Shown here: one piece after another, positions 8,681 to 17,521 of the stretch
How the letters are laid out: every line of letters begins with the position of its first letter
How positions within the stretch are numbered: position 1 is the first letter of the stretch
Assembly: GCA_028689145.1 (NCBI GenBank)
Contig: JAQTWT010000002.1
Span: 199,461-263,460, forward strand
Direction: 5' to 3'
DNA from: Gallionella sp.
GTDB taxonomy: Bacteria; Pseudomonadota; Gammaproteobacteria; Burkholderiales; Gallionellaceae
DNA length: 64,000 nucleotides
Position numbers and translations under genes: made by a program
Notes under the pieces: model-generated
What the model saw: only the letters and a program-made list of their open reading frames with translations
Databases searched by the model: none
What the model was told of the DNA's origin: nothing

Positions 8681-9835
8681 TTACTGTGCCAGCTCATGCA
8701 GCGCTTCCAGTAATCGCGTCACATCCGTTGCGCTGTGCGCGGCGGACAAGGTGATACGCAAACGCGCCGTGCCCTGCGGCACGGTCGGCGGTCGGATCGC
8801 GGCAACCCAGATGCCGCGCTCGCGCAACGCTTCGCTCAAGGCCAGCGCCGCGCGATTTTCGCCGACCAGCAGCGGTTGTATCGCGGTTGCGGACGGCATC
8901 AGGTGCCAGGGCAGTTTGTGCAAACCGCTGCGCAATTGTGCGATCAGACGTTGCAAATGGGCGCGTTTTTCCTCGCCCTGCGCGATCAATTGCAGGCTCT
9001 CCAGCAGCGCGCTGGCCAGGGCGGGCGGCGTGGCGGTGGTGTAAACATAGCTGCGCGCATGGTTGATGAGTGTGTCGATTACCACCTGTTCCGCCGCGAC
9101 GAATGCGCCGGATACGCCGGCCGCCTTGCCCAGTGTCGCCATGTAGATGATGCGCGGCGAGGCGATGCCGCAATGCGCCAGCGAGCCTCGCCCTTGTTCG
9201 CCGAGTACGCCGAAGCCGTGCGCATCGTCGATCAGCAGCCACGCGTCGTGCTGCTCGCATAACGCCAGCAATTCCGGCAACGGCGCGAGGTCGCCGTCCA
9301 TGCTGAATACCGCGTCGGTAATGACAAGTTTGCGCCCGCTTCCGGGCTGTGCCAGCAATTCCGCCAGTTGTGTTATGTCGTTGTGGCGATAACGTTTCAC
9401 CGTGGCGCGCGACAGCAGCATCGCATCGTTCAGCGAGGCGTGGTTGAGCTTGTCGGCAAATACCGTATCGCCCTTGCCAACCAACGCCTGCAATACGCCC
9501 AGATTCGCCATGTAACCGGTGGAAAACAGCAACGCGGCGGGTTTGCCTGCGAATGCCGCAAGCTGTTGTTCCAGTTGATGGTGAACCCGGGTATGGCCGC
9601 TCACCAGATGTGCCGCGCCCGCGCCCGCGCCGTATTGCGCCGCGCCCTGTTGCAGCGCGGCAACGAGTTGCGGGTGATTGGCCAAACCGAGGTAATCGTT
9701 GCTGCAAAATGCCAGATAGGATTGTTCCCCGATAACAACGTGCGGCGATTGCGGGCCTTGCAGTATTTTCCGCTGGCGCAATAAACCGAGTTCGGCGCGT
9801 TCGTCGAGCCCGCGCTGTAATTCCGCATACGGCAT
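8681..9835 (-). CDS. bioF: 8-amino-7-oxononanoate synthase
   Basis: A PLP enzyme of 384 residues that condenses pimeloyl-ACP with alanine. Recognisable parts are the N-terminal FCSNDYLGL motif, the FSTGYMAN region, the DDAHGFGVLG motif with the PLP-binding Asp, and the Schiff-base lysine in MATLGKAAG near residue 236. Length is typical. It is the first gene of the bioF-bioH-bioC-bioD run; its promoter must lie in the 136 bases shared with divergent pyrE. Confidence 0.95.
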   Translation of the reverse strand: MPYAELQRGLDERAELGLLRQRKILQGPQSPHVVIGEQSYLAFCSNDYLGLANHPQLVAALQQGAAQYGAGAGAAHLVSGHTRVHHQLEQQLAAFAGKPAALLFSTGYMANLGVLQALVGKGDTVFADKLNHASLNDAMLLSRATVKRYRHNDITQLAELLAQPGSGRKLVITDAVFSMDGDLAPLPELLALCEQHDAWLLIDDAHGFGVLGEQGRGSLAHCGIASPRIIYMATLGKAAGVSGAFVAAEQVVIDTLINHARSYVYTTATPPALASALLESLQLIAQGEEKRAHLQRLIAQLRSGLHKLPWHLMPSATAIQPLLVGENRAALALSEALRERGIWVAAIRPPTVPQGTARLRITLSAAHSATDVTRLLEALHELAQ

Positions 9836-9971
9836 TTAGTTAAACCAGCCTGTCATTTTGTGCAATCCTCAATACTGATATTTCTCACCGTAAATAATCG
9901 GGGAGACCATTTCGGGGAAACCGAGTGTGCCATTATAATGACAGCCATTGTCACTACCTACCGAAATTGCC

Positions 9972-10619
9972 ATGTTCAGTTTTAGACAGGATTTTATCCG
10001 CTTCGCCGTGCAGCAAAATGTGCTGCGTTTTGGCGAATTCCAGACCAAGGCGGGACGCTTGTCGCCGTATTTCTTCAATGCCGGCTTGTTCGATGACGGT
10101 ACGTCGTTAAGAAACCTGTCGCAGTTTTATGCGCAGGCCATTCTTGCCTCGGGATTGTCTTTCGATATGCTGTTCGGCCCGGCCTACAAAGGCATCACGC
10201 TGGCGGCAGGTACCGCGATCGCACTGGCCGAGCAGGGGCGCAATGTGCCGTTTTGCTATAACCGCAAGGAGGCAAAGGACCACGGCGAAGGCGGCATGAC
10301 CGTGGGTGCAAAGCTGCAAGGCAGGGTACTGATCATTGATGATGTGATTTCCGCCGGAACCTCGGTACGCGAATCCATCGGGCTGATCCGCGCGGCAGGC
10401 GCGGAACCGTGCGGGGTGGCTATCGCGCTGGATCGCATGGAATGCGGACAGGGCGAACTTTCCGCTGCGCAGGAAGTGCAGCGCACCTACGGTATTCCGG
10501 TGCTGTCTATCGCCACGCTGGACGATCTGCTCGGCTATTTGCAGGGGGAGGCGTTGCTGGTGCAGAATCTGGCTGCCGTACAATCTTACCGTAACCGTTA
10601 TGGAGTAACAAATGAATAA
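9972..10619 (+). CDS. pyrE: Orotate phosphoribosyltransferase
   Basis: The 215-residue enzyme transfers the phosphoribosyl group from PRPP to orotate to form OMP. The PRPP-binding motif [13 protein letters not shown] is near residue 120 and the flexible catalytic loop contains [12 protein letters not shown] chose the ATG at 9972 rather than an upstream start at 9948 because family members begin at [12 protein letters not shown] sequences. It is divergent from bioF and overlaps the next gene by 8 bases. Confidence 0.95.
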   Translation: MFSFRQDFIRFAVQQNVLRFGEFQTKAGRLSPYFFNAGLFDDGTSLRNLSQFYAQAILASGLSFDMLFGPAYKGITLAAGTAIALAEQGRNVPFCYNRKEAKDHGEGGMTVGAKLQGRVLIIDDVISAGTSVRESIGLIRAAGAEPCGVAIALDRMECGQGELSAAQEVQRTYGIPVLSIATLDDLLGYLQGEALLVQNLAAVQSYRNRYGVTNE

Positions 10620-11220
10620 ACTTAAATTGTTTGCTGTGCTTGCCGTTGGCATCACCTTCAGTTTTCCCGTCGCGGCGAAGATGTACAAATGGGTGGATGA
10701 CAAAGGCACGACGCACTATGGTGAAACCATACCGCCGGAATATGCCCATAAAAACCGTTCCGAGCTGGATAAGACAGGTCGTGTGATAGATAAAAAAGAA
10801 GTGCTGACACCGGAAGCGCGCCGTGCCAACGAACAGGCAGAAGCCAAGAAGCGTGCCGACGAAGAAGCGGCGCTGGAGTCAAGACGGCACGATAAAGCGC
10901 TGATTAACACTTATAGCAACGAGAATGAAATTGATCTGGCGCGCCGCCGCAACCTCCAGCAACTGGAAGCGCGCGTCAACAGCATCAACTCGCAGCTCAA
11001 CACTGCCAACGGCAATTTGCTGAATTTTCAGCAAGAGTCCGATGCGTTGAGCAAGGCCGGCAAAGCTATCCCGGCCACCTTGAAGGATGATCTGCAGGAA
11101 TCGCAGGTAAGGGTGGATAAACTCAAACAGGATTTTGATAAAGCCAATGCCGAAAAAACAGCCATGGAAGCGCGCTATGATGCCGACAAGGCGCGTTATA
11201 AGGAACTGACCGGAAAATAG
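10612..11220 (+). CDS. DUF4124 domain exported protein
   Basis: The 202-residue protein begins with a signal peptide of about 22 residues ending near PVAA. A DUF4124 domain follows, with the typical [14 protein letters not shown] signature, then a long charged coiled-coil rich in Glu, Lys and Arg. DUF4124 proteins are widespread in beta- and gammaproteobacteria and lack a firm function. Its start lies inside the end of pyrE, so the two are probably cotranscribed. Confidence 0.85.
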   Translation: MNKLKLFAVLAVGITFSFPVAAKMYKWVDDKGTTHYGETIPPEYAHKNRSELDKTGRVIDKKEVLTPEARRANEQAEAKKRADEEAALESRRHDKALINTYSNENEIDLARRRNLQQLEARVNSINSQLNTANGNLLNFQQESDALSKAGKAIPATLKDDLQESQVRVDKLKQDFDKANAEKTAMEARYDADKARYKELTGK

Positions 11221-11250
11221 GTTTTATTTTCGACGCATTGTAAATAGTGC

Positions 11251-11274
11251 AGGGGCGCGATTCATCGCGCCCCT
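11251..11274. repeat. AGGGGCGCGAT palindrome
   Basis: AGGGGCGCGAT-TC-ATCGCGCCCCT is an 11-bp perfect stem with a two-base centre. It lies between the convergent ends of the DUF4124 gene and dacB and could serve as a bidirectional transcription stop. The rest of the gap to 11380 shows nothing. Confidence 0.75.
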
Positions 11275-11380
11275 GGTGTTTTGCTCCGTCAGAAGTTGGA
11301 AATTAACGCCGGAATGACGGCATATTCACGCGGCTTGGTTTGGTAAATCTCGGTAGTTATCGGTAAAATTTATTCAGCGT

Positions 11381-12775
11381 TTAATGCCATTTTGCCAGCC
11401 ATTCAATCAGCGCATCCTGCGCTGATTGCCCGTATTTTGCGTTCGGATGGTTGATGATAAACACCACGATCCATTGTTTGCCGCTTTGCGCATGCACATA
11501 GCCGGCAATGGATTTCACCCCTTCCAGTGAGCCGGTTTTGAGGTGGGCGTGACCGGCGATAGCGCTGTCTTTGAAACGCCTTTTTACCGTGCCGTCCATC
11601 CCCAGAATCGGCAGCGAGGCTTCCAGTTCGGCAGCAAACGGGCTGTGCGCGGCACGCTGCAAAATATCGGCTAGATGCTGTGCGCTGATGCGCTCGGTGC
11701 GCGACAGGCCGGCACCATTCTCCAGCACCAGTTCGGGGAATTGCAGTTGCTGTTTGTCCAGCCATTGCCGCACGGCGGTGCTGCCGCCAGAGGTGTTTCC
11801 GGGAGTGCCGACTGTTGCTCCCAGCGTCAGGAATAGTTGCCGTGTCATGGTGTTGTTGCTGAATTTGTTGATGTCACGGATCACTTCCGCCAGTGGCGGC
11901 GAGAAGCGCGTGGCAAAGGGTATCTGGCTGGCTGGCACACGGCCCTCGCGCAGTTTGCCACGCAGCGTGCCGCCCAGTTCTTTCCACAGCGCGCTGAATA
12001 CCGCGAAGAAATACTCGTTGTGCGGCAGCAGTGAAACGTAATCCTCTGCCTCACCGCAGTCCGCCGGAATCATGCCTTCCAGCACGATGTGACGCCCGTC
12101 CAGACGCGTTTTGTAGGCATCGTCGCCGTGGCACGGTAAGGCCGCGGAAGTGGTGACGCTATTGTCGAGCGTATAGCCGGATAGTTCCGGTTCGATTAGC
12201 GCGTTGGTGACGTGACCGTTTGGCATCAGGCGCAAACGCGATGCGTTAAAGTTGAGCAGTAACGCGTCAGCTCCGACGTTGTAGGCGCGCACCGGGTCGT
12301 TGTCGAATGCCGCCGGATCGTGATTTATCGGCCCGAAAAAACTTCGATCCAGCACGATGTCGCCGCGAATTTCGCGCAGTCCGCGCTGGCGCAATTCATG
12401 CAACCACATCCAGAATTGTTCGACGGTCAGCTTCGGATCGCCATAGCCCTTGAACACCAGATTACCCTGCAGCACGCCGTTTTCCAGCTTGCCGTCGAGA
12501 TAAGCTTCAGTCTTCCAGCGGTACGCCGGGCCGAGCGTCTCCAGCCCGGCCAGCGTGGTGAGCAGTTTCATGGTGGAAGCCGGATTGAGCGCCAGTTTGG
12601 CGTTCTGGCTGACGATAGGCTGGCGCGACCGGGTTTGCTGTACCACGATGCCGACGCTGTTGAGCGGAATCCCGGCATGCTTGAGCGCCGCGCCGACCTG
12701 CCCTGGCAGGTTGGCCGCGCCGGCGGTGCCGCCGATGGCGGCCAGTAACAACAACGCGGCGATAATTCTTTGCAT
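11381..12775 (-). CDS. dacB: D-alanyl-D-alanine carboxypeptidase/endopeptidase (PBP4 type)
   Basis: A 464-residue penicillin-binding protein of class C, periplasmic after cleavage of a signal peptide of about 20 residues. All three active-site motifs are visible: STMK with Ser67 and Lys70, SNN near residue 300, and KTG near 409 in KTGSLEG. The large insertion between motifs 1 and 2 is the normal feature of PBP4. It trims peptidoglycan peptides and cuts cross-bridges. Confidence 0.95.
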   Translation of the reverse strand: MQRIIAALLLLAAIGGTAGAANLPGQVGAALKHAGIPLNSVGIVVQQTRSRQPIVSQNAKLALNPASTMKLLTTLAGLETLGPAYRWKTEAYLDGKLENGVLQGNLVFKGYGDPKLTVEQFWMWLHELRQRGLREIRGDIVLDRSFFGPINHDPAAFDNDPVRAYNVGADALLLNFNASRLRLMPNGHVTNALIEPELSGYTLDNSVTTSAALPCHGDDAYKTRLDGRHIVLEGMIPADCGEAEDYVSLLPHNEYFFAVFSALWKELGGTLRGKLREGRVPASQIPFATRFSPPLAEVIRDINKFSNNTMTRQLFLTLGATVGTPGNTSGGSTAVRQWLDKQQLQFPELVLENGAGLSRTERISAQHLADILQRAAHSPFAAELEASLPILGMDGTVKRRFKDSAIAGHAHLKTGSLEGVKSIAGYVHAQSGKQWIVVFIINHPNAKYGQSAQDALIEWLAKWH

Positions 12776-12863
12776 GGCTTTCAGGGTATATTCAGAAATT
12801 GATTATTACGGCGGGCGGCCCGGCATGCTTTGTATTGAATAAATTGCTCCGCGGGTAGTGCGA

Positions 12864-13277
12864 CTATTTTGTTTGGGTGGCCAGTATATCGGCCAGCGAA
12901 CTTTCATCCAGCGTGGTCAAAAAGGCCTGCTGCGCTTTGAACAAAACTCCCCTTAAGTGGCACGCCGGCATTAACGGGCAAATATCGTCTGCAACCTGTT
13001 CTTTCATGCAGGCGACAAGAGCCAGATTGTTTTCCATCTGGCGCACCACTTCACCGATAGGGATGTCCCGCGCATCCCTGGCCAAACGAATCCCGCCGTT
13101 GCGACCGCGTTCGCTGATAAGCAGATTTGCCGCAACCAGCGTCATGACGACTTTCATCAGGTGTGTTTTTGAAATATCGAAAGCTTCCGACACTTGGGCA
13201 ATCGTGGCGGGTGAACCCTTTTGACCCAAATAGATCAGGGTGCGCAGGGCGATATCGGTGGAGAGATTGAGTTGCAT
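12864..13277 (-). CDS. nsrR: Rrf2-family iron-sulfur regulator, NsrR-like
   Basis: A 137-residue Rrf2 winged-helix protein. Cluster ligands are Cys90, Cys100 and Cys106 (C-x9-C-x5-C), close to the NsrR arrangement, and the segment LMPACHLRGVL and the following helix resemble NsrR. NsrR senses nitric oxide through its [Fe-S] cluster and represses NO-detoxification genes. An AATGCAT inverted repeat upstream (13390-13411) may be a binding site. IscR or another Rrf2 member is possible, but the cysteine pattern favours NsrR. Confidence 0.75.
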   Translation of the reverse strand: MQLNLSTDIALRTLIYLGQKGSPATIAQVSEAFDISKTHLMKVVMTLVAANLLISERGRNGGIRLARDARDIPIGEVVRQMENNLALVACMKEQVADDICPLMPACHLRGVLFKAQQAFLTTLDESSLADILATQTK

Positions 13278-13389
13278 GATGAAGATGGATTCTGGATGTT
13301 GGGAGTGTTAATTATAGAGGCAAGAACTTTGCATCGCTTGCCACAAAACTGGAATATATTTATCGGGATTAAATCTTTATAGAGAATGT

Positions 13390-13411
13390 AATGCATTCTC
13401 TAGTATGCATT
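13390..13411. promoter_or_regulatory. AATGCAT inverted repeat upstream of nsrR
   Basis: AATGCAT (13390-13396) and ATGCATT (13405-13411) form an inverted repeat with an 8-base spacer in the AT-rich region upstream of nsrR. Known NsrR boxes contain ATGCAT half-sites but with a tighter spacing, so a role in autoregulation is only a suggestion. The rest of 13278-13547 holds no gene. Confidence 0.35.
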
Positions 13412-13547
13412 TCGCAGTAAACCACTTCCTTTATTCATGCCGGGCAAACCTGATCGCGGAACTGGTTTGTTTTTTATAACCTTTTCTGACTTTATTCCGG
13501 ATTGCATGGCAAGTAATTCGCATGGCGGATGTCAGTGATCGGTTTAT

Positions 13548-14876
13548 TTAGCCGAGTTGCCCGACAATTTTCAGGGTGCGCTCTACCAGCAAATCCATTT
13601 CTTCCTCGCTGATGACATACGGCGGCATGAAGTAAATAGTGTTGCCGATCGGGCGCAGCAACAGTTCGTTTTGCAGCGCGAGCGCGAAGCAGCGTTGCGC
13701 GATGTCGCGGTGCGGGCTATCCACCTCGAATGCCCAGATCATCCCGGTGTTGCGCCAGTTGCGCACCGCGCGATGTTCGCGCAATGGCTGTGCAATTTCG
13801 TTCAGATACGCCGCCTTGTGGCGGTTTGCGGCGATTACGTCGTCCTGCGCGAAGATGTCCAGTGTGGCCAGTGCGGCGCGGCAGGCCAGTGGATTGCCGG
13901 TGTAGGAATGCGAATGCAGAAAGCCGCGCGCCGTTTCATCGGCATAGAACGCCTGATAGATTTCGTCGCGCGTCATCACCACGGATAGCGGCAAATAACC
14001 GCCGGTGATGCCTTTGGACAGGCACAGGAAGTCGGGGGTAATGCATGCCTGTTCGCATGCGAACAGCGTGCCGGTGCGCCCCATGCCGACGGCGATCTCG
14101 TCGGCGATCAGATGCACGCCGTAGGTGTCGCATAGTTGGCGCGCACGCTGCAAATACACCGGATGATACATTGCCATGCCTGCCGCACCCTGTACCAGTG
14201 GCTCAATAATGAAGGCGGCCAACTGCGCGTGGTGTTGCTGCAAATGCTGTTCGAGCGCCTCGGCGCAACGCAGCGCGTAAGCTTCGGCGCTTTCTCCGGC
14301 AGCGGCCTTGCGACTGTCCGGACTCGGCACGGTGGCCTGCTGCCGGATTAGCGCACCGTACGCATCGCGGAACAGTGCGACATCGGTCACCGACAGCGCG
14401 CCCAACGTTTCGCCGTGATAGCCGTTTTTCAGACTGATGAATTGCGTCTTGTCGACTTGGCCGGTATTGCGCCAATAGTGAGCACTCATTTTCAGCGCGA
14501 TCTCGGTCGCCGATGCTCCGTCCGAGCCGTAGAAGCAATGACCCAGCCCGGCAGGAGCGAGGTCGCGCAACCGTTCGGAAAGCTGCACCACCGGCTCATG
14601 GGTGAAGCCCGCCAGCATCACATGCTCCAGCGTTTCGAGCTGGTCGCGCAGTGCGGCGTTGATGCGCGGATTGCAGTGCCCGAACAGGTTTACCCACCAG
14701 GAACTGACCGTGTCGAGGTAGCGTTTGCCGTCGTGATCGTACAGCCACACCCCGGTGCCGCGCGTGATCGGCACCAACGGAAATTGCTGGTAATGTTTCA
14801 TCTGCGAACAGGGATGCCAGACGGCGGACAGGCTGCGCGCGAGAAGACCGGCGTTGGTTTGAGTATGATTTGGCAT
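13548..14876 (-). CDS. bioA: Adenosylmethionine-8-amino-7-oxononanoate aminotransferase
   Basis: A class III PLP aminotransferase of 442 residues that makes 7,8-diaminopelargonate with SAM as amino donor. Diagnostic stretches are SSWWVNLFGHCNP, the PLP-phosphate site GSDGASATE, DEIAVGMGRTG, and the Schiff-base lysine in CLSKGITGG. I chose ATG 14876, preceded by AAGG about 6 bases upstream, over an ATG at 14900. It is separated from the other biotin genes by about 3.7 kb, and bioB is not in the window. Confidence 0.94.
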   Translation of the reverse strand: MPNHTQTNAGLLARSLSAVWHPCSQMKHYQQFPLVPITRGTGVWLYDHDGKRYLDTVSSWWVNLFGHCNPRINAALRDQLETLEHVMLAGFTHEPVVQLSERLRDLAPAGLGHCFYGSDGASATEIALKMSAHYWRNTGQVDKTQFISLKNGYHGETLGALSVTDVALFRDAYGALIRQQATVPSPDSRKAAAGESAEAYALRCAEALEQHLQQHHAQLAAFIIEPLVQGAAGMAMYHPVYLQRARQLCDTYGVHLIADEIAVGMGRTGTLFACEQACITPDFLCLSKGITGGYLPLSVVMTRDEIYQAFYADETARGFLHSHSYTGNPLACRAALATLDIFAQDDVIAANRHKAAYLNEIAQPLREHRAVRNWRNTGMIWAFEVDSPHRDIAQRCFALALQNELLLRPIGNTIYFMPPYVISEEEMDLLVERTLKIVGQLG

Positions 14877-14991
14877 GGGCCTTAAACAGGGGGTTAACAC
14901 GCGGTGCGGTTTGACGATGTCATCTGTCAGTCTATTTATGAGTCAACTGTGCAAATTTTTGAGTGGCATTTGCCATCCGGTAACGCCACAA

Positions 14992-15065
14992 CCGTAGGGT
15001 GGGCTGTGCCCACCATGTCGGGCCGCTTCGACAATCTCAGAACAGGCATAGCCCGACCTATATCA
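14992..15065. repeat. GGTGGGC palindrome and TCGGGC repeat
   Basis: GGTGGGC-TGT-GCCCACC (14998-15014) is a perfect palindrome, followed by GTCGGGC and GCCCGAC that flank about 30 bases. This mosaic fills most of the gap between bioA and the radical-SAM gene and resembles dispersed repeats elsewhere in the window. No gene is seen here. Confidence 0.6.
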
Positions 15066-15093
15066 GATGCCATATCTGCGCGTCAGTGCGGCG

Positions 15094-16287
15094 TCAGGGC
15101 ATGATTTCCACATACTCGTAGACCTCGCAATCGCGCAATGTCTTGCGTACGTCAATCGGCGCTTTGGCATACCAAGCGTGCGGGTCGTGGCGGTCGATTT
15201 CCCGGCCGAGAAAGCGAATCAGGTCGCAGATCGGCTCGACGACCTTGTGGCGGTAGTCCTTGTCGTTTTGCACGTAGGCGAGATAGAGATTTTTCATGCA
15301 ATTGCCCCGGCACCACGCCTCCGCTTCGCAGCTTCCGCACGGCATGTCCGGGTGCGGTTGCAATGGGCTGGGCTTGAGCCAGTTGGCGATCACATCGCCT
15401 TGCAGCATCTCGGGGATGTACATCATGTCGGGACACGGAAATATCTTGCCGTCCGGCATCACATTGATGATATGCGTGGACACGCGGCACTGGGTCTTGC
15501 CCTGATATAGCTCGGTCGCGCGCGTCGGCAGCACCTTGTTGCGCACGATGCCCATGATCGGGATGATCGGGTACAACGACTCGCTGGCGAAAAACTTGTC
15601 CACCAGTTGCGTGATCACCGCTTTCTTTTTTTCTATCGCGGCAGGCGAATAAGTGCCCTCGCCGGCGACGAACTGGAAATAAACGTAATCGAAAGTGCTC
15701 GCCAGCTCGTCCAGCTCCTCAAACGAAGTGTCTTCGCTGCTCCAGGTTACCCGCGCCGTGAACGTGCCCGCCATCCGGGCGCGCACCGCCTCGGTGTTTT
15801 TGACCACCTGCCGGTAAACGCCGCGTCCGCGAAAGCCGTCGGTGATCGTCTCGCCGCCGTCGATGGACAGCAGCACATTGGAGAGGTTGGACAAAACGCT
15901 GTCCGGCAAGCCGTCCAACAGGGTGCCGTTGGTCTGCAACTGGAAGCGGAAAGTCGGGTAACGCTCCATGATCTCTTTGATGAAGCCGAGATTCAGGGTA
16001 GGTTCGCCGCCATAGAACGTGACATAAACCTCGTGCTGCGAAAGATGTGTTTCGATGAAGGTGCTCAGCGCGTCCATGTCATATGAAACTTTGTCCTGCG
16101 AGCCCACCACTTCGCCCACGCCGAGCGAACAGTATGTGCATTTCAGGTTGCACTGCAGGGTGGTGAGCAGCTGCAACTCGACGCGGTTGCCGACGATGGG
16201 CGAAACCGTGATGGCATCATTGGACGGAGTCAGCTTGGAACGCTGCGGGTAAAACGTGACTGGAGCGGATATCACTGAGTTTTGCAT
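15094..16287 (-). CDS. Radical SAM/SPASM enzyme, putative peptide maturase
   Basis: The 397-residue protein has the radical SAM motif CNLKCTYC (Cys46, Cys50, Cys53), a GGEP stretch near 94, and a C-terminal SPASM domain with CGSCEAEAWCRGNC (C-x2-C-x5-C-x3-C) for auxiliary iron-sulfur clusters. SPASM enzymes usually modify ribosomal peptides or act on protein side chains, as in sactipeptide and PqqE families. The exact family is not clear to me. No convincing precursor peptide gene is adjacent: upstream lies IS debris and a 40-codon ORF I do not trust. It is transcribed towards bioA, with a repeat-filled gap between. Confidence 0.8.
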   Translation of the reverse strand: MQNSVISAPVTFYPQRSKLTPSNDAITVSPIVGNRVELQLLTTLQCNLKCTYCSLGVGEVVGSQDKVSYDMDALSTFIETHLSQHEVYVTFYGGEPTLNLGFIKEIMERYPTFRFQLQTNGTLLDGLPDSVLSNLSNVLLSIDGGETITDGFRGRGVYRQVVKNTEAVRARMAGTFTARVTWSSEDTSFEELDELASTFDYVYFQFVAGEGTYSPAAIEKKKAVITQLVDKFFASESLYPIIPIMGIVRNKVLPTRATELYQGKTQCRVSTHIINVMPDGKIFPCPDMMYIPEMLQGDVIANWLKPSPLQPHPDMPCGSCEAEAWCRGNCMKNLYLAYVQNDKDYRHKVVEPICDLIRFLGREIDRHDPHAWYAKAPIDVRKTLRDCEVYEYVEIMP

Positions 16288-16499
16288 GGGATTAACTGTC
16301 TTTTAGTCCGGAAAAATTAAAGCGGATGCTTGCGCGGCGTGTATTTGGCGAAACGCCTGTTGCTGCGCCCACTATGCACCCCGATGAAACCGACAGCGGA
16401 TTATCCGCCGATTCGCAGGCCGGTTCAACCTTTGCGCCAATGCGGAATTAAGTTGTAAACCCGCATTGCTTATTGAGAGGCAAACCTGTTCCATTTATT

Positions 16500-16700
16500 T
16501 TGACCTTCCACCGAAAAGTCGTCTCCCAAGGGTGACATAAAATCACAGTCACCTTGGAAAGGGAGGCGATGAAGATACCGAAGCAGAAATACATGCCGGG
16601 GTTCCGGGAATTGGCCGTCAAGCCGGTGAAATCACGCCTGAAGATTGGAGGAATTCTTGAAAACTTTGGTTCAACGCTCAGCTACCGGAGAATCTGGTAG
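16500..16700 (+). mobile_element. Left-end remnant of an IS3-type insertion sequence
   Basis: At 16569, after a good ribosome-binding site, starts a 43-codon frame whose beginning (MKIPKQKY, then FRELAVKPVK) matches the N-terminus of IS3-family OrfA transposases; it stops at TAG 16698-16700 instead of running about 90-100 residues. The non-coding leader from about 16500, starting TGACCTTCC, looks like the element end. OrfB and the right end are missing. Confidence 0.6.
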
Positions 16701-16739
16701 CATGAACACTACCCCTCGGAAGACGAAAAAACCATGGGG

Positions 16740-16817
16740 ACATCAAGACGACCGAGAAAACAACTTGGATTCCTGACACCCGCTCAGGTACTCTTCAAGT
16801 CAGGCGTCGCACTTTAA
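16740..16817 (+). pseudogene. C-terminal fragment of an IS30-family transposase
   Basis: The 25 codons before TAA 16815-16817 read RRPRKQLGFLTPAQVLF and a short tail, which is the conserved C-terminus of IS30-type transposases. Everything upstream of this piece is missing. It abuts the IS3-type remnant, so at least two elements were inserted and then deleted here. The lolA start is only 34 bases downstream. Confidence 0.6.
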
Positions 16818-16850
16818 AATTGAATCTGCGTTCAACTTTTGGAAATTCCG

Positions 16851-17462
16851 ATGCAAAAATTTTTTACACTATTGTTCTTGATGCTACCGTTGACTTCCCA
16901 TGCCGACGGCATCGGCAAGCTGAAGGAATTTATCGTCGCGACGCATTCCGCGCAGGCGAATTTCACCCAAGTGGTGCTGGACCAGAATGGTAAGCGCATC
17001 CAGAGCGCCTCCGGCATCATGCAGTTCCAGCGCCCCGGAAAATTCCGCTGGACTTACCAGAAGCCCTACGAGCAACTGATCGTCGGCGACGGTGAAAAAT
17101 TCTGGCTATATGACGTTGATTTGAACCAGGTTACGGTGAAGAGACTGGATGCGGCGCTGGGCAGCAGCCCCGCCGCGCTGCTGTCCGGCAGCAACGAAAT
17201 CGAGCGCGGATTCATTCTCAAGGAAAGCGGCAGCCAAGAGGGACTGGACTGGCTGCAAGCATCTCCCAAAGCACAGGACAGCAACTTTGAAAAGATTCTT
17301 ATGGCTTTCAACGCGCAGGCTGAACTGGTCATCATGGAAATGAACGACTCGTTCGGGCACAAAACCGTGCTGCGTTTTTCCGGCATGCAGCGCAACCCGA
17401 AACTGTCGCCGCAACTGTTCAAGTTCGTGCCGCCGAAAGGCGCGGATGTCTTGGGTGAATGA
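16851..17462 (+). CDS. lolA: Outer-membrane lipoprotein carrier protein
   Basis: The 203-residue periplasmic protein carries lipoproteins from LolCDE to LolB. A signal peptide (MQKFFTLLFLMLPLTSHA) is followed by the LolA beta-sheet fold; FTQVVLDQNGK and RPGKFRWTYQKPYEQLIVGDG are typical family stretches. ATG 16851 has GGA a few bases upstream. Its natural upstream neighbour ftsK has been separated, and IS debris ends 33 bases before its start, so its present promoter must lie in or next to that debris. Confidence 0.93.
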   Translation: MQKFFTLLFLMLPLTSHADGIGKLKEFIVATHSAQANFTQVVLDQNGKRIQSASGIMQFQRPGKFRWTYQKPYEQLIVGDGEKFWLYDVDLNQVTVKRLDAALGSSPAALLSGSNEIERGFILKESGSQEGLDWLQASPKAQDSNFEKILMAFNAQAELVIMEMNDSFGHKTVLRFSGMQRNPKLSPQLFKFVPPKGADVLGE

Positions 17463-17521
17463 TGGATCGCAGGAGCGCCAATGGGGATGTCGGCGTTCCC
17501 ATAAGATAAACTTGCCGCATT

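Noticed and set aside
16372..16494. 40-codon minus-strand ORF as precursor peptide for the radical SAM enzyme
   Set aside because: It has a ribosome-binding-site-like sequence, but this lies in the IS end, and the peptide has no leader/core pattern or known signature.
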